Assembly (NCBI RefSeq): GCF_017357385.1
Contig: NZ_CP071632.1
Span: forward strand, 3,677,501 to 3,741,500
Source: Rhizobium sp. NZLR1
GTDB lineage: Bacteria; Pseudomonadota; Alphaproteobacteria; Rhizobiales; Rhizobiaceae
Direction: 5' to 3'
DNA length: 64,000 nt
Shown piece after piece: positions 54,301-64,000 of the stretch. Made by a program: the position numbers and the translations under genes. How positions within the stretch are numbered: the stretch's first letter is position 1; every line of letters begins with the position of its first letter. The notes below the pieces were generated by a model that did no database searches, had not been told where the DNA came from, and was given only the letters and a program-made list of their open reading frames with translations.

Positions 54301-54386
54301 GCCGTGTCTATGGGTAGCAGGCGTCATAGTCAAGATAGAAGTGTCGCAGAGAGAGGATATTTTGACGCAGACACGCTTGACGCAGC

Positions 54387-54410
54387 AAAAAGCCGCCCGG
54401 ATGGGCGGCT
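54387..54410 (-). terminator. terminator of the outer-membrane protein gene
   Basis: AGCCGCCC pairs with GGGCGGCT around GGAT, followed on the minus strand by five T. It lies 23 bases after the gene stop. Confidence 0.85.
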
Positions 54411-54432
54411 CTCTGATCTAGGCGAATTGCGC

Positions 54433-55269
54433 TTACTTGTAGACCGCCGGCTGCAGCGGGATTTCCGGCGGAGGTTCATAGCTCGCCTGGGCGCAGCCGC
54501 CGAACAGATAGCGGGCGCCGACGCGGGCTTCGTGGACGCTGAGACCCTTGTCGCGGCCGGGGCCGCCGTTTTCGGCATAACCGAACATGTTGCCGCCGTC
54601 GATATGCAGGTAGCGGTAGCCGACATCGGCCTTGACGTTGCAGGTGACGTCGATCGAGGCGCCGGCCATGAGAGCGTAGGTGAAGCGCCAGTTGCCCTTG
54701 CCGCCATGGGTGACCTGGTCGTCGCAGAAGCTGCCGTCATCGGCGCAGGCGACGTTACGCAGGTTCTTCCACTTCACATAGGAACCGCCGATACCGGCAC
54801 CGACATAAGGCGTGACGTAACCATAGGTGCCAAGATCGACGTAAGCGTTGGCGAGCAGCGTGTAGGCAGTCAGCGAAGAGCGGTCGCTGGAAGTGCAATC
54901 CACCAAGGGGAAGCCGCACTGCCCGACCGTCGAGCCCTTGAAATCAGCCTGCGTCAGATAGTCGAACGTCAGATCGGTGCGCAGATAGCTGTTGATCTGA
55001 TAACCGACACCGCCGCCGACCGTCCATGCATCGTCCAGGTCGGCACGGTCGAAATCGACCTCGCTGGCATTGCTGCCCTGGAAATAGCGTGCGCCGCGCA
55101 GATCGGTGAAGGCATAACCGACATCGCCGCGCAGATACCAGCCGGTCGCTTCGCTGACCGTCACTTCGGGCGGCTGTTCCGGGATAGGCTCGGCAGGGGC
55201 GAGGTCGGCGGAATAGGCGTTTGTCGCGATCAATAATGCGGCGAAGATGCCGGACAAGCTTCTTTTCAT
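54433..55269 (-). CDS. outer-membrane beta-barrel protein (Omp25/31-like)
   Basis: This 278-residue protein has a signal peptide (MKRSLSGIFAALLIATNAYS, cleaved before ADLAP), a short proline-rich linker and an eight-strand-type barrel: alternating GWYLRGDVGYAFTD, VGGGVGYQINSYLRTDLTFD, and final strand HEARVGARYLFGG. Such surface proteins are abundant in rhizobia and Brucella. Four cysteines in the loops may pair. The start ATG follows GAGTGGG. It is downstream of nothing obvious and separate from glmM. Confidence 0.82.
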   Translation of the reverse strand: MKRSLSGIFAALLIATNAYSADLAPAEPIPEQPPEVTVSEATGWYLRGDVGYAFTDLRGARYFQGSNASEVDFDRADLDDAWTVGGGVGYQINSYLRTDLTFDYLTQADFKGSTVGQCGFPLVDCTSSDRSSLTAYTLLANAYVDLGTYGYVTPYVGAGIGGSYVKWKNLRNVACADDGSFCDDQVTHGGKGNWRFTYALMAGASIDVTCNVKADVGYRYLHIDGGNMFGYAENGGPGRDKGLSVHEARVGARYLFGGCAQASYEPPPEIPLQPAVYK

Positions 55270-55552
55270 GGATCCCACTCCAAAATTCGTTGAGTCGGCA
55301 GGCTCAAGTCGCTGCCAAACCGATACGCTTCGGATGGATAATGAATGGGAAACGTTAAAAGCTACTTAACCACGATTATTTACCGGAGATCTTGAAGCTT
55401 CCGGTAGAGGAAACATGGATTGCCGCAGTAAAAGTCTCTGAAGTGATCTGACGAGACGATTTGGCTGGGTTGCGCACTCGTCGCCCATTCTCCGAGCATC
55501 GGCCCAACCATGTCGCCAAGCTTGCCGTCGAGCCCGATATGTCCACAAAGAA

Positions 55553-56905
55553 TCAGGCGGCGGTTCGAACGTTCGAGATCGTGCCGATCAGCTCGTTGAC
55601 GATGCGCTCGATCTGAGCGCGGTCGTCGCCCTCGGCCATGACGCGGATCAGTGGCTCGGTGCCCGAGGGGCGAATGACGAGGCGGCCGTTTTTGGCGAGT
55701 TCGGCTTCGGCATCGGCGATCGCCTTCTGCACCTGGATATCCTCCAGCGGCTTGCCGCCGCTGATGCGGACATTGCGCAGGAGCTGCGGCACCGGCTCGA
55801 AGCGGCGGCAGACCTCGCTGACGGTCCGGCCGGTGCGCTTGACCGCGGCCAGGATCTGCAGCGCTGCGACCAGACCATCACCCGTCGTACCGTAGTCCGA
55901 AAGCACGATGTGGCCCGACTGCTCGCCGCCGACATTGTAATTGTGCTGGCGCATATGCTCGACGACGTAACGATCGCCGACCCGCGTGCGGGCAAGCGCC
56001 ATACCGCGCTCGTCGAGGAAGCGCTCGAGGCCGAGATTGGACATCACCGTGGCGACGATGCCGTTGCCGCGCAGTTGCTGGCTCTCGGCCCAGCTCTCGG
56101 CGATGACGGCCATCAGTTGGTCGCCGTCGACGATCGAACCGTTTTCGTCGACGATGATGACGCGGTCCGCATCGCCGTCGAGCGCGATGCCGATATCGGC
56201 GCGCACCTCGTCGACCTTCTTCTGCAGAGCGACCGGGCTGGTGGAGCCACAATTGAGATTGATGTTGGTGCCGTTCGGCTCGTTGCCGATGGTGACGACC
56301 TCGGCACCGAGCTCCCAGAGCACGGCGGGCGCCACCTTGTAGGCAGCACCATTGGCACAGTCGATCGCGATCCTCAGGCCCTGCAGCGTCACGTCGCGTG
56401 GCAGCGTGCGCTTGGCATGTTCGATATAGCGGTCATGCACGCCGTCGACGCGCTTGGCGCGGCCGATATCGTCGGATTTGGCGAGCTGGGCGTTCAGGTC
56501 CTTTTCCAGCAGGTCCTCGATCTCGGCTTCGAGGTCGTCGGAAAGCTTGTAACCATCCGGACCGAAGAGCTTGATGCCGTTATCCTCGTAAGGATTGTGC
56601 GAGGCCGAGATCATCACGCCGATATCGCAGCGCAGCGAGCGCGTCAGCATGGCGACGGCCGGTGTCGGAATCGGGCCGAGAATAAAGGCATCGAGACCGG
56701 CAGCCGTGAAGCCCGCGACCATGGCGTTCTCAAGCATATAACCGGAAAGACGCGTATCCTTGCCGATGACGACACGGTGGCGATGGTTGCCGCGGCGGAA
56801 GATCGTGCCGGCGGCAATGCCGACCCGCATAGCGAGATCTGGCGTCATCGGGAAGACGTTGGATTGGCCACGAATGCCGTCCGTACCGAAATAGCGTCTT
56901 TTCAT
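55553..56905 (-). CDS. glmM: phosphoglucosamine mutase
   Basis: This 450-residue enzyme converts glucosamine-6-phosphate to glucosamine-1-phosphate for peptidoglycan and lipopolysaccharide. The N-terminus [14 protein letters not shown], the catalytic phosphoserine motif [15 protein letters not shown], the metal loop LDGDADRVI and the C-terminal phosphate loop [12 protein letters not shown] are all intact. ATG 56905 is the family start. It follows ftsH on the same strand, the classical ftsH-glmM order, but a terminator between them suggests its own promoter. Confidence 0.97.
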   Translation of the reverse strand: MKRRYFGTDGIRGQSNVFPMTPDLAMRVGIAAGTIFRRGNHRHRVVIGKDTRLSGYMLENAMVAGFTAAGLDAFILGPIPTPAVAMLTRSLRCDIGVMISASHNPYEDNGIKLFGPDGYKLSDDLEAEIEDLLEKDLNAQLAKSDDIGRAKRVDGVHDRYIEHAKRTLPRDVTLQGLRIAIDCANGAAYKVAPAVLWELGAEVVTIGNEPNGTNINLNCGSTSPVALQKKVDEVRADIGIALDGDADRVIIVDENGSIVDGDQLMAVIAESWAESQQLRGNGIVATVMSNLGLERFLDERGMALARTRVGDRYVVEHMRQHNYNVGGEQSGHIVLSDYGTTGDGLVAALQILAAVKRTGRTVSEVCRRFEPVPQLLRNVRISGGKPLEDIQVQKAIADAEAELAKNGRLVIRPSGTEPLIRVMAEGDDRAQIERIVNELIGTISNVRTAA

Positions 56906-57089
56906 CTGCACTCCTGCGTTTTTCCGCGCGCCAGTCAAGGCAGCGCACCGTTCCAAGCGAATCCGGCTTCCATGGAATGTCGTTCATTCAGGAGCGTGAT
57001 TCACGCTTGCCTCAATTCAGCGGAATGCCACAAAATGAGGCTATCAGCACGTAAATTAGCAAGAAAAATGATTATATCCCGTTACCAAT

Positions 57090-57127
57090 GGAAAAGGCCG
57101 GGTCTCCCGTTTGGGAAATCCGGCCTT
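57090..57127 (-). terminator. ftsH terminator
   Basis: AAGGCCGG pairs with CCGGCCTT (57094-57101 with 57120-57127), extended by TCCC/GGGA around AAAC, with a T-run on the minus strand. It lies just after the ftsH stop. Confidence 0.85.
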
Positions 57128-57148
57128 GTTCAAGATGGTGCTAGCCGC

Positions 57149-59077
<1,929 letters not shown>

Positions 59078-59174
59078 TGAACTCCCCAGCACTGGAACAG
59101 CCGCCTCATGGCGACCGTCTTATTCGCTTCTAACATAGGGTTGCGCCGTGCGATTGCCAAGGCGATCCCCCAGG

Positions 59175-60542
59175 TCAGATGGTTTTTCCGTCAATACTTC
59201 TTAAAGGCGGCCTCGGATAGGGCGCCGTTACGAAAACCGCCGAAAGCCTATCGGCAAAGATGAAATCAAATCGTGTCAAAAAGCGGTCGAACGGTGCGAA
59301 ATAGGGCGTGAGGTCGACCATGCGGGCATATTCCTGAGATAAAAGCGCTCCTTCGGCGGATAAAGCCGGTGCTGAGGCTATGGCGCGGTTCCATGCCGCC
59401 TTGGGAAGGTGCTCAAAATGATGTTCCCTCATTCCTGTCCTCGGGCTTGACCCGAGGGACAGGAATGAGGGGGAGTGTGATGCGGCCTCGACGACGATTG
59501 GTCTGGCCACTCCGTTGCGCACAAAAAACCTCCCATCCCAAACACCCGCCTCTCCCGGCCGCAACACCAGCGGCAAAATCCCCCGGCTTTCGCGTGTGAG
59601 ATAAAGCCCGTCACGCCTGAGATCGAACACCACCCTGCCGGCGGTCATCCGTGCCGGCTGGCTGCCGGTGGCAAATGCAAGGATACGCTCCATATGCGCC
59701 CTCCCCGGGGCAAACGGCTGCCCGCCGAAAACGCCTGTCAGACGGCCGAGCGCATAGTCGAGGACTGCCCGATCCCGCCGCAACCCGTCAGGCATCACCT
59801 GCCCGAGCAGGCCGCCGTGAAGCCTGAAATGACGGTCCAGCCATTCCGCGGCCTTGGCCGAAAGCGCCAGTCGCTCTTCCCAGGCCCTGCGGATATTTTT
59901 CTCCGGACCCGCACCGGCCGACAGCTGCCGGCGGATTCGCACGCGCTCGTACTTCACATCCTCATTGCTCGGATCGTCGATCCACGGCACGCCCCGCTCT
60001 TTCAGGAAAGAGCGGATATCCGCCCGGCTGGAAAAGAGAAGCTGCCGCAGGACCCAAAAATGCCGGTTGAAGAGCACCGCATCGGCAATGCCGGTCGAGG
60101 CCTGCTCCGTTCGCATGCCGCGCATGGCAAGTGTTTCGCGCTGGTCGTCGAGTGTATGGGCGGTGACGATGAGATCGGCGCCAAACGCTGCCGCCGCTTC
60201 GGCCAGAAGGCCGTAACGCGCCTCGCGGGCCGCGGCCATGATGCCGGTTCTCGGCTTGTCGCCCTGCCAGGTCGCGATGGTGTGGGGAATGCCGCGTGAT
60301 GTGCAGAGGGCTGCAGCTGTATGCGCCTCGTCTGCGGAGCCGGCGCGCAACGCATGGTCGACGGTCGCAGCGCATAGGGATATTTTGAGATGAGGCGCGG
60401 CCTTCACGGCTTCGTCGAGGAGGAGAAGCAGGCCGGTGGAATCACTGCCGCCCGATATCGCGACGAGAATGCGTGCAGGGCTTTGAAGGGACGAGAGAAA
60501 CTGGAGGATCGCCTCTTGCGGCGATCGGACTTCCGGAGACAT
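59175..60542 (-). CDS. tilS: tRNA(Ile)-lysidine synthase with a repeat-encoded insert
   Basis: This 455-residue enzyme makes lysidine at C34 of the CAT-anticodon isoleucine tRNA. The ATP P-loop SGGSDSTG is near residue 30. A C-terminal domain follows. At about residues 358-380 the sequence HSPSFLSLGSSPRTGMREHH is encoded by a near-perfect palindrome (59426-59471) that looks like an inserted mobile repeat. The frame is kept. It starts 12 bases after ybgF. Confidence 0.92.
   Translation of the reverse strand: MSPEVRSPQEAILQFLSSLQSPARILVAISGGSDSTGLLLLLDEAVKAAPHLKISLCAATVDHALRAGSADEAHTAAALCTSRGIPHTIATWQGDKPRTGIMAAAREARYGLLAEAAAAFGADLIVTAHTLDDQRETLAMRGMRTEQASTGIADAVLFNRHFWVLRQLLFSSRADIRSFLKERGVPWIDDPSNEDVKYERVRIRRQLSAGAGPEKNIRRAWEERLALSAKAAEWLDRHFRLHGGLLGQVMPDGLRRDRAVLDYALGRLTGVFGGQPFAPGRAHMERILAFATGSQPARMTAGRVVFDLRRDGLYLTRESRGILPLVLRPGEAGVWDGRFFVRNGVARPIVVEAASHSPSFLSLGSSPRTGMREHHFEHLPKAAWNRAIASAPALSAEGALLSQEYARMVDLTPYFAPFDRFLTRFDFIFADRLSAVFVTAPYPRPPLRSIDGKTI
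59426..59471. repeat. palindromic repeat element inside tilS
   Basis: CCCTCATTCCTGTCC (59426-59440) is the exact reverse complement of GGACAGGAATGAGGG (59457-59471), with TCGGG/CCCGA continuing the stem, one bulged G and a five-base loop. I know CTCATTCCTG-type palindromes as dispersed rhizobial repeats. Confidence 0.75.
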
Positions 60543-60553
60543 GCCGGAAGACC

Positions 60554-61537
60554 TTAGCAGGCGAGGCGCTTCTGTTCGCTCGCAACCTTGCTTATGACGG
60601 CACGCGAAGCCTTGGGATAACGCTTCGAGACTTCGCGCAGCGTCGCACAGGCCGTCTCGGTATTGTCGAGCGCAGCAAGCGACATGCCGAGTTTCAACAG
60701 CATTTCAGGCGCCTTTTCTGATGTGCCGTATTTCTGATGTGCATTGAGGAAGGTTTTGGCCGCCTCATTGTACTTGCCCTGCGAATAGAGCGCTTCGCCA
60801 AGCCAGAAATTGGCGTCCGCCGCCCGCGCGCTGCTCGGGTAGCGGGTGATGTACTGGGTGAATTCCTGTTCGGCCGTGCTGTAATCGCCGGACAAGACGT
60901 GACCATAGGCCGACTTGTACTGGTCCGCTTCACCACCGAGCGATGCGGTCTGCTGCGGATTAGCGGTATTGGGAACCGGGCCGGAGCCGATCCCCGCATT
61001 TTCATCGACACTTCCGCCGATCGCATTGCCCTTCTGATCGAAATCGATCGAGCCGAGCTCCTTCGGCGGTTGGCCGAGGCCGCTATTGGCAGGCACGTCG
61101 GTGGAGGGAGCCGTTTCGGCTCCCTGCGGTGCTTGGATCACCTTGGCGATGTCATCGCCGCCGGAAGCTGCCGGAGCGACGTCGGTCTCGCTCTTCTTGA
61201 CAGGAGCCTTGGCACCGCCGCCGCTGGCACCCGTCTTTTCCAACTGCTGGAAGCGGAATTCATTGTCTTCCTGCTGCTTGCGGATCGTCTCCTGCATCTG
61301 CAGCAGCTGGAAGCTCATCTCCTCGATCCGGCCGTTCAGCTGCCGCAGTTGCTCTTCGAGCTGCTGCACGCGGACCTCGGCATCGCCGCTCTGCACCTTG
61401 ACGACCGGCAGCGCCGACGGGTTTTCCGCGGATCGACCGCCGAGATGCAGCCCGAAGAACGAGGCCGAATAGGCCGTCCGCTCGCTCCCGGTCACGGCCG
61501 CGAGGCACAGCATGCCTGCCACGACAAGTTTCTTCAT
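60554..61537 (-). CDS. ybgF: Tol-Pal coordinator YbgF/CpoB
   Basis: This 327-residue periplasmic protein has a signal peptide (MKKLVVAGMLCLAAVTGSER region), an N-terminal trimerising coiled coil (VQQLEEQLRQLNGRIEEMSF), a long low-complexity linker and C-terminal TPR repeats (YKSAYGHVLSGDYSTAEQEF, ANFWLGEALYSQGKYNEAAK). It links Tol-Pal outer-membrane constriction to cell-wall synthesis at division. ATG 61537 is chosen to place the signal peptide at the N-terminus. Confidence 0.93.
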   Translation of the reverse strand: MKKLVVAGMLCLAAVTGSERTAYSASFFGLHLGGRSAENPSALPVVKVQSGDAEVRVQQLEEQLRQLNGRIEEMSFQLLQMQETIRKQQEDNEFRFQQLEKTGASGGGAKAPVKKSETDVAPAASGGDDIAKVIQAPQGAETAPSTDVPANSGLGQPPKELGSIDFDQKGNAIGGSVDENAGIGSGPVPNTANPQQTASLGGEADQYKSAYGHVLSGDYSTAEQEFTQYITRYPSSARAADANFWLGEALYSQGKYNEAAKTFLNAHQKYGTSEKAPEMLLKLGMSLAALDNTETACATLREVSKRYPKASRAVISKVASEQKRLAC

Positions 61538-61647
61538 ATGTATCGTCCTGTCCCAGTGATTCTTCGCGCCTCGATGACACGAGCAGGAGATTTTTCCAAT
61601 TGCTGTCAAAAAGCAACGGAGTCTGGCCAAAGTGTGGTCAAAAAGAA

Positions 61648-61673
61648 AAGGCGGCCCCTGATGGGACCGCCTT
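61648..61673 (-). terminator. terminator after pal
   Basis: AAGGCGG pairs with CCGCCTT, with inner GGCC-type pairs, and a TTCTTTTT tract follows on the minus strand. Downstream ybgF may rely on read-through or its own promoter. Confidence 0.8.
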
Positions 61674-61696
61674 CCGAAAGCGAACTAAGTCGGCAA

Positions 61697-62230
61697 TTAC
61701 ATGCCGGCGCCGCCGAGAACCGTGACTGCGCGGCGGTTCTGCGACCAGCAGGAAATATCGTCGCAGACGGCAACCGGACGTTCCTTGCCGTAGGAAATCG
61801 TCTTCAGGCGCTGCGCCGGAACGCCCCGCGAAGCAAGATAATCCTTGGCGGCGGCCGCACGGCGGGCACCGAGCGCGAGGTTGTATTCGCGCGTACCGCG
61901 TTCGTCGGCATGGCCTTCGACGGTGATCTGGTAGTTCGGGTAGCGGCCGAGCCATTGGGCCTGACGGTCGAGCGTCTGCGAAGCATCGGCACGGATCGAC
62001 GAGGAGTCGGTATCGAAGAAGATGCGGTCGCCGACATTGACCGTGAAGTCCTGGGCCGAGCCCGGCGTTGCGGAGCCACCCGCGCCGGAGCCGAGGCCGA
62101 GATCGCCGGCGCTGTTCGGCGGCTTCTTGGCGCAGCTCGCAAGCGCGAGACCGGCGACAAGCGCGATCATGACGGGGTTGCGGGCGAAATTCTGCATGCG
62201 GCTCATTGCCGGGGTATGAATTCGGCTCAT
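61697..62230 (-). CDS. pal: peptidoglycan-associated lipoprotein
   Basis: This 177-residue outer-membrane lipoprotein has lipobox LALASC (Cys33), a glycine-rich linker and an OmpA-like peptidoglycan-binding domain with VEGHADERGTREYNLALGAR. It anchors the outer membrane to the cell wall and binds TolB. ATG 62230 follows AAGGAG. An ATG at 62206 is a possible alternative. It follows tolB on the minus strand. Confidence 0.96.
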   Translation of the reverse strand: MSRIHTPAMSRMQNFARNPVMIALVAGLALASCAKKPPNSAGDLGLGSGAGGSATPGSAQDFTVNVGDRIFFDTDSSSIRADASQTLDRQAQWLGRYPNYQITVEGHADERGTREYNLALGARRAAAAKDYLASRGVPAQRLKTISYGKERPVAVCDDISCWSQNRRAVTVLGGAGM

Positions 62231-62382
62231 GGCCGGTCTCCTTGCGGGTTCATCAGGGTTTCCGGACAGTAACCGCACTCGGTTAACCGCCCCTCAAAAA
62301 TTGTGGTTAACGAATTACTGATTTGTCCCTTGGTCGCTCGATTCCATGACTTTGGGACGACATGAAGGCAGAAGCGCATTGC

Positions 62383-63690
62383 CTACTCCATAAGCGGCGA
62401 CCAAGCGGGGTCGGAACCGTAGCTCGGCGTCTTCACAAGCTGCTCGTTGTAGCCGGTCAAATCGATCGAATAGAGCTGCGGACCGCCGGCACCTGCCGCC
62501 TGCCGGAAGAACATCAGCACACGTCCGTTCGGCGCCCAGGTCGGGCCCTCGTTATGGAAGCCGGTCGTCAGAATGCGCTCGCCCGAACCATCCGGTTTCA
62601 TCACGCCGATCGAGAACTTGCCGCCGGCCTGTTTGGTGAAGGCAATGAGATCGCCTCGTGGCGACCAGACCGGCGTCGAATAGGAACCGTCGCCGAAGGA
62701 AATACGGGTCTGGCCCGAGCCATCTGCATTCATCACATAGATCTGCGGTTTTCCGCCGCGGTCGCTTTCGAAGCTGACGCGCGCGCCGTCAGGCGAATAG
62801 GACGGCGAAGTGTCGATCGCAGCCGTCGAGGTCAGGCGCGTCGTCGTGCGCGAGCGCAGGTCCATTGTATAGATGTTGGAATTGGCGTCCTGCTGCAGGC
62901 TCATGATCACCTTTTGGCCATCCGGCGAAAAGCGCGGCGAGAAGGTCATGCCGGGAAAATTGCCGACGACCTCACGCTGCCCGGTTTCCAGCTGCAGCAG
63001 ATAGACCCGCGGCTGCTGGTTGGCAAAGGACATGTAGGTGACTTCCTGCCGGCTCGGCGAGAAGCGCGGCGTCAGCACGAGATCGCTGCCATCCGTCAGC
63101 ATACGCACGTTGAAGCCGTCCTGATCCATGATCGCCAGCTGGCGTTTGCGCTGCTGCTTGGTGCCGGATTCGGAGACGAAGACGACGCGGGTATCGAAAT
63201 AACCTTCTTCCCCGGTGATCTGCTTGTAGATCGCGTCGGCGATGATGTGAGCCACGCGGCGCCAGTTCTCCGGCTGCGTATAGAACTGCTGACCGGTCAT
63301 CTGCTGCCCGGCGAACGGGTCCCAGAGCCGGAATTCGGCGCGAAGACGGCCATCCGCTTCCTTGGTAACCCGGCCGGTGACCAGCGCCTGTGCATTGATG
63401 ACCTTCCAGTCCTCGAAGCGCGGCGAAGCGTCGGGATTAGAAATCTTCTCGATGAAGGCGGTTTTGTTGATGGGTGCGAAGAGACCGGACCGCTGCAAGT
63501 CGGCGGCGATCACCTGCGATACCTGCGCGCCCATATCGCCCTGGAAGTCGGTCACCGCGATCGGCAACGGCTGAACGTTACCTTTTCGAAGATCGAGGGT
63601 AAGCACCGCGTTCGCCGGAGTCGTAAAGGCTGCGACCCCAAACAGGCCTGCAATGACCATCAGAGCGCGGATGAGGGAACACTTGACCAT
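62383..63690 (-). CDS. tolB: Tol-Pal periplasmic beta-propeller protein
   Basis: This 435-residue protein has a signal peptide (cleaved after PANA), an N-terminal TolA/Pal-contact domain and a C-terminal six-bladed beta-propeller with repeated [29 protein letters not shown] and [13 protein letters not shown] motifs. ATG 63690 follows GAAAGG at a suitable distance. A GTG at 63711 is in frame but has no ribosome site. It lies after tolA in the tol operon. Confidence 0.96.
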   Translation of the reverse strand: MVKCSLIRALMVIAGLFGVAAFTTPANAVLTLDLRKGNVQPLPIAVTDFQGDMGAQVSQVIAADLQRSGLFAPINKTAFIEKISNPDASPRFEDWKVINAQALVTGRVTKEADGRLRAEFRLWDPFAGQQMTGQQFYTQPENWRRVAHIIADAIYKQITGEEGYFDTRVVFVSESGTKQQRKRQLAIMDQDGFNVRMLTDGSDLVLTPRFSPSRQEVTYMSFANQQPRVYLLQLETGQREVVGNFPGMTFSPRFSPDGQKVIMSLQQDANSNIYTMDLRSRTTTRLTSTAAIDTSPSYSPDGARVSFESDRGGKPQIYVMNADGSGQTRISFGDGSYSTPVWSPRGDLIAFTKQAGGKFSIGVMKPDGSGERILTTGFHNEGPTWAPNGRVLMFFRQAAGAGGPQLYSIDLTGYNEQLVKTPSYGSDPAWSPLME

Positions 63691-63712
63691 ATCAAATAAG
63701 CCTTTCAGCACT

Positions 63713-63799
63713 TCATGAATTCAGTTTGCTAGTAGGACAGTGCAAGATAACTTCCTTCCAAGCATTGTATTTATCTTTGGAAGCTCGGCTCCTAGGCAT
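63713..63799 (-). pseudogene. duplicated remnant of the TolA C-terminus
   Basis: Directly after the tolA stop, and in the same frame, an ATG opens a 28-residue stretch containing DKYNAWKEVILHCPTS. The real TolA ends with DKYEAWNEVVLNFDASS. The DNA similarity (CTTCCAAGC-ATTTNTC-GGAAG pattern) shows a local tandem duplication that has since decayed. It may be read by UAG read-through or as a mini-ORF, or not at all. Confidence 0.55.
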
Positions 63800-64000
63800 C
63801 TAGATTCCCAGGCTGCTCGCATCGAAGTTAAGAACGACCTCATTCCAAGCTTCATATTTGTCCATCGGAAGAGTCGAAGAAAACGAGGGAGCCGATTTCA
63901 TCACGGCACGGTAAGCAGCGCTTTCCAGCGCACGACGCGTCGAATCGCTGCTGCTCCCACCAGACGATTCTATCTCCGGCTCACCAATGATGTTGCCGTC
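63800..64000 (-). CDS. tolA: TolA, C-terminal part (runs off the window)
   Basis: The minus-strand frame is open from base 64000 to a TAG at 63800-63802 and gives 66 residues. These include RRALESAAYRAVMKSAPSF, then DKYEAWNEVVLNFDASSLGI. This is the C-terminal domain III of TolA, which contacts TolB and Pal. The place directly before tolB confirms it. The rest of the gene lies beyond the window. Confidence 0.85.
   Translation of the reverse strand, partial: DGNIIGEPEIESSGGSSSDSTRRALESAAYRAVMKSAPSFSSTLPMDKYEAWNEVVLNFDASSLGI

Noticed and set aside
51032..55236. Very long plus-strand open frames opposite serA, serC and the outer-membrane protein gene
   Set aside because: They are mirror frames of well-identified genes in high-GC DNA, with no ribosome sites or recognisable protein content.
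55366..55548. A 60-residue minus-strand frame between the outer-membrane protein gene and glmM
   Set aside because: No ribosome site, arginine-rich composition and no resemblance to any family.

Overview
The window reads as chromosomal DNA of a fast-growing Rhizobium (Rhizobium etli / leguminosarum type). The evidence is high-GC alphaproteobacterial coding style, the tolA-tolB-pal-ybgF-tilS-ftsH-glmM gene order, a serC leader RNA before serC-serA, rhizobial intergenic palindromic repeats, a pobR-pobA pair and cobalamin-controlled cbtBA. No replication region, rRNA operon or CRISPR array was seen.

Layout. 1-4100: end of a DUF883-like gene, a small orphan protein, an RsuA/RluB-type pseudouridine synthase, a phosphoribosyltransferase, and an SLC13-type permease broken by a one-base frameshift. 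4181-11950: purC, then a TetR repressor with a palindromic operator and a complete tripartite RND efflux pump. 12089-19589: a LacI-regulated purine-salvage operon (binding protein, two permeases, ATPase, nucleoside hydrolase, adenine deaminase). 19739-28726 (minus strand): an M20 amidohydrolase, a tctCBA tripartite carboxylate transporter, an ArsR/SRPBCC pair and a DctB/DctD-like two-component system. 28822-35603: a sulfite-oxidase-fold enzyme, a cobalamin riboswitch driving cbtB-cbtA plus an unknown gene, a histidine phosphatase, a GGDEF-EAL protein and a Pit phosphate transporter. 35742-39653: a decayed zone with remnants of acetate kinase and of a LivF-type ATPase around pobR-pobA, then a VCBS-domain protein.

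39758-45941 is a roughly 6.2 kb island inserted at the 3' end of a tRNA-Met gene. It is bounded by a 12-bp direct repeat. It holds a ParB-like protein, several lower-GC orphan genes, an orphan phosphoribosyltransferase, a structured intergenic segment between two terminators, two damaged copies of a small one-helix membrane protein, and a large serine recombinase that has lost its catalytic domain.

46142-64000 returns to core genome, all main genes on the minus strand: mnmA, a secreted 33-residue peptide gene, a second ArsR/SRPBCC pair with a probably leaderless promoter, a PAS-GGDEF-EAL protein, serA, serC with its leader RNA, an outer membrane beta-barrel protein, glmM, ftsH, tilS (carrying an in-gene palindromic repeat), ybgF, pal, tolB and the end of tolA.

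The most unusual parts are the tRNA-Met island and its structured segment, the unexplained third gene of the B12-riboswitch operon, the PotABCD-like transporter tied to purine salvage, the palindrome inside tilS, and a duplicated TolA tail between tolA and tolB.
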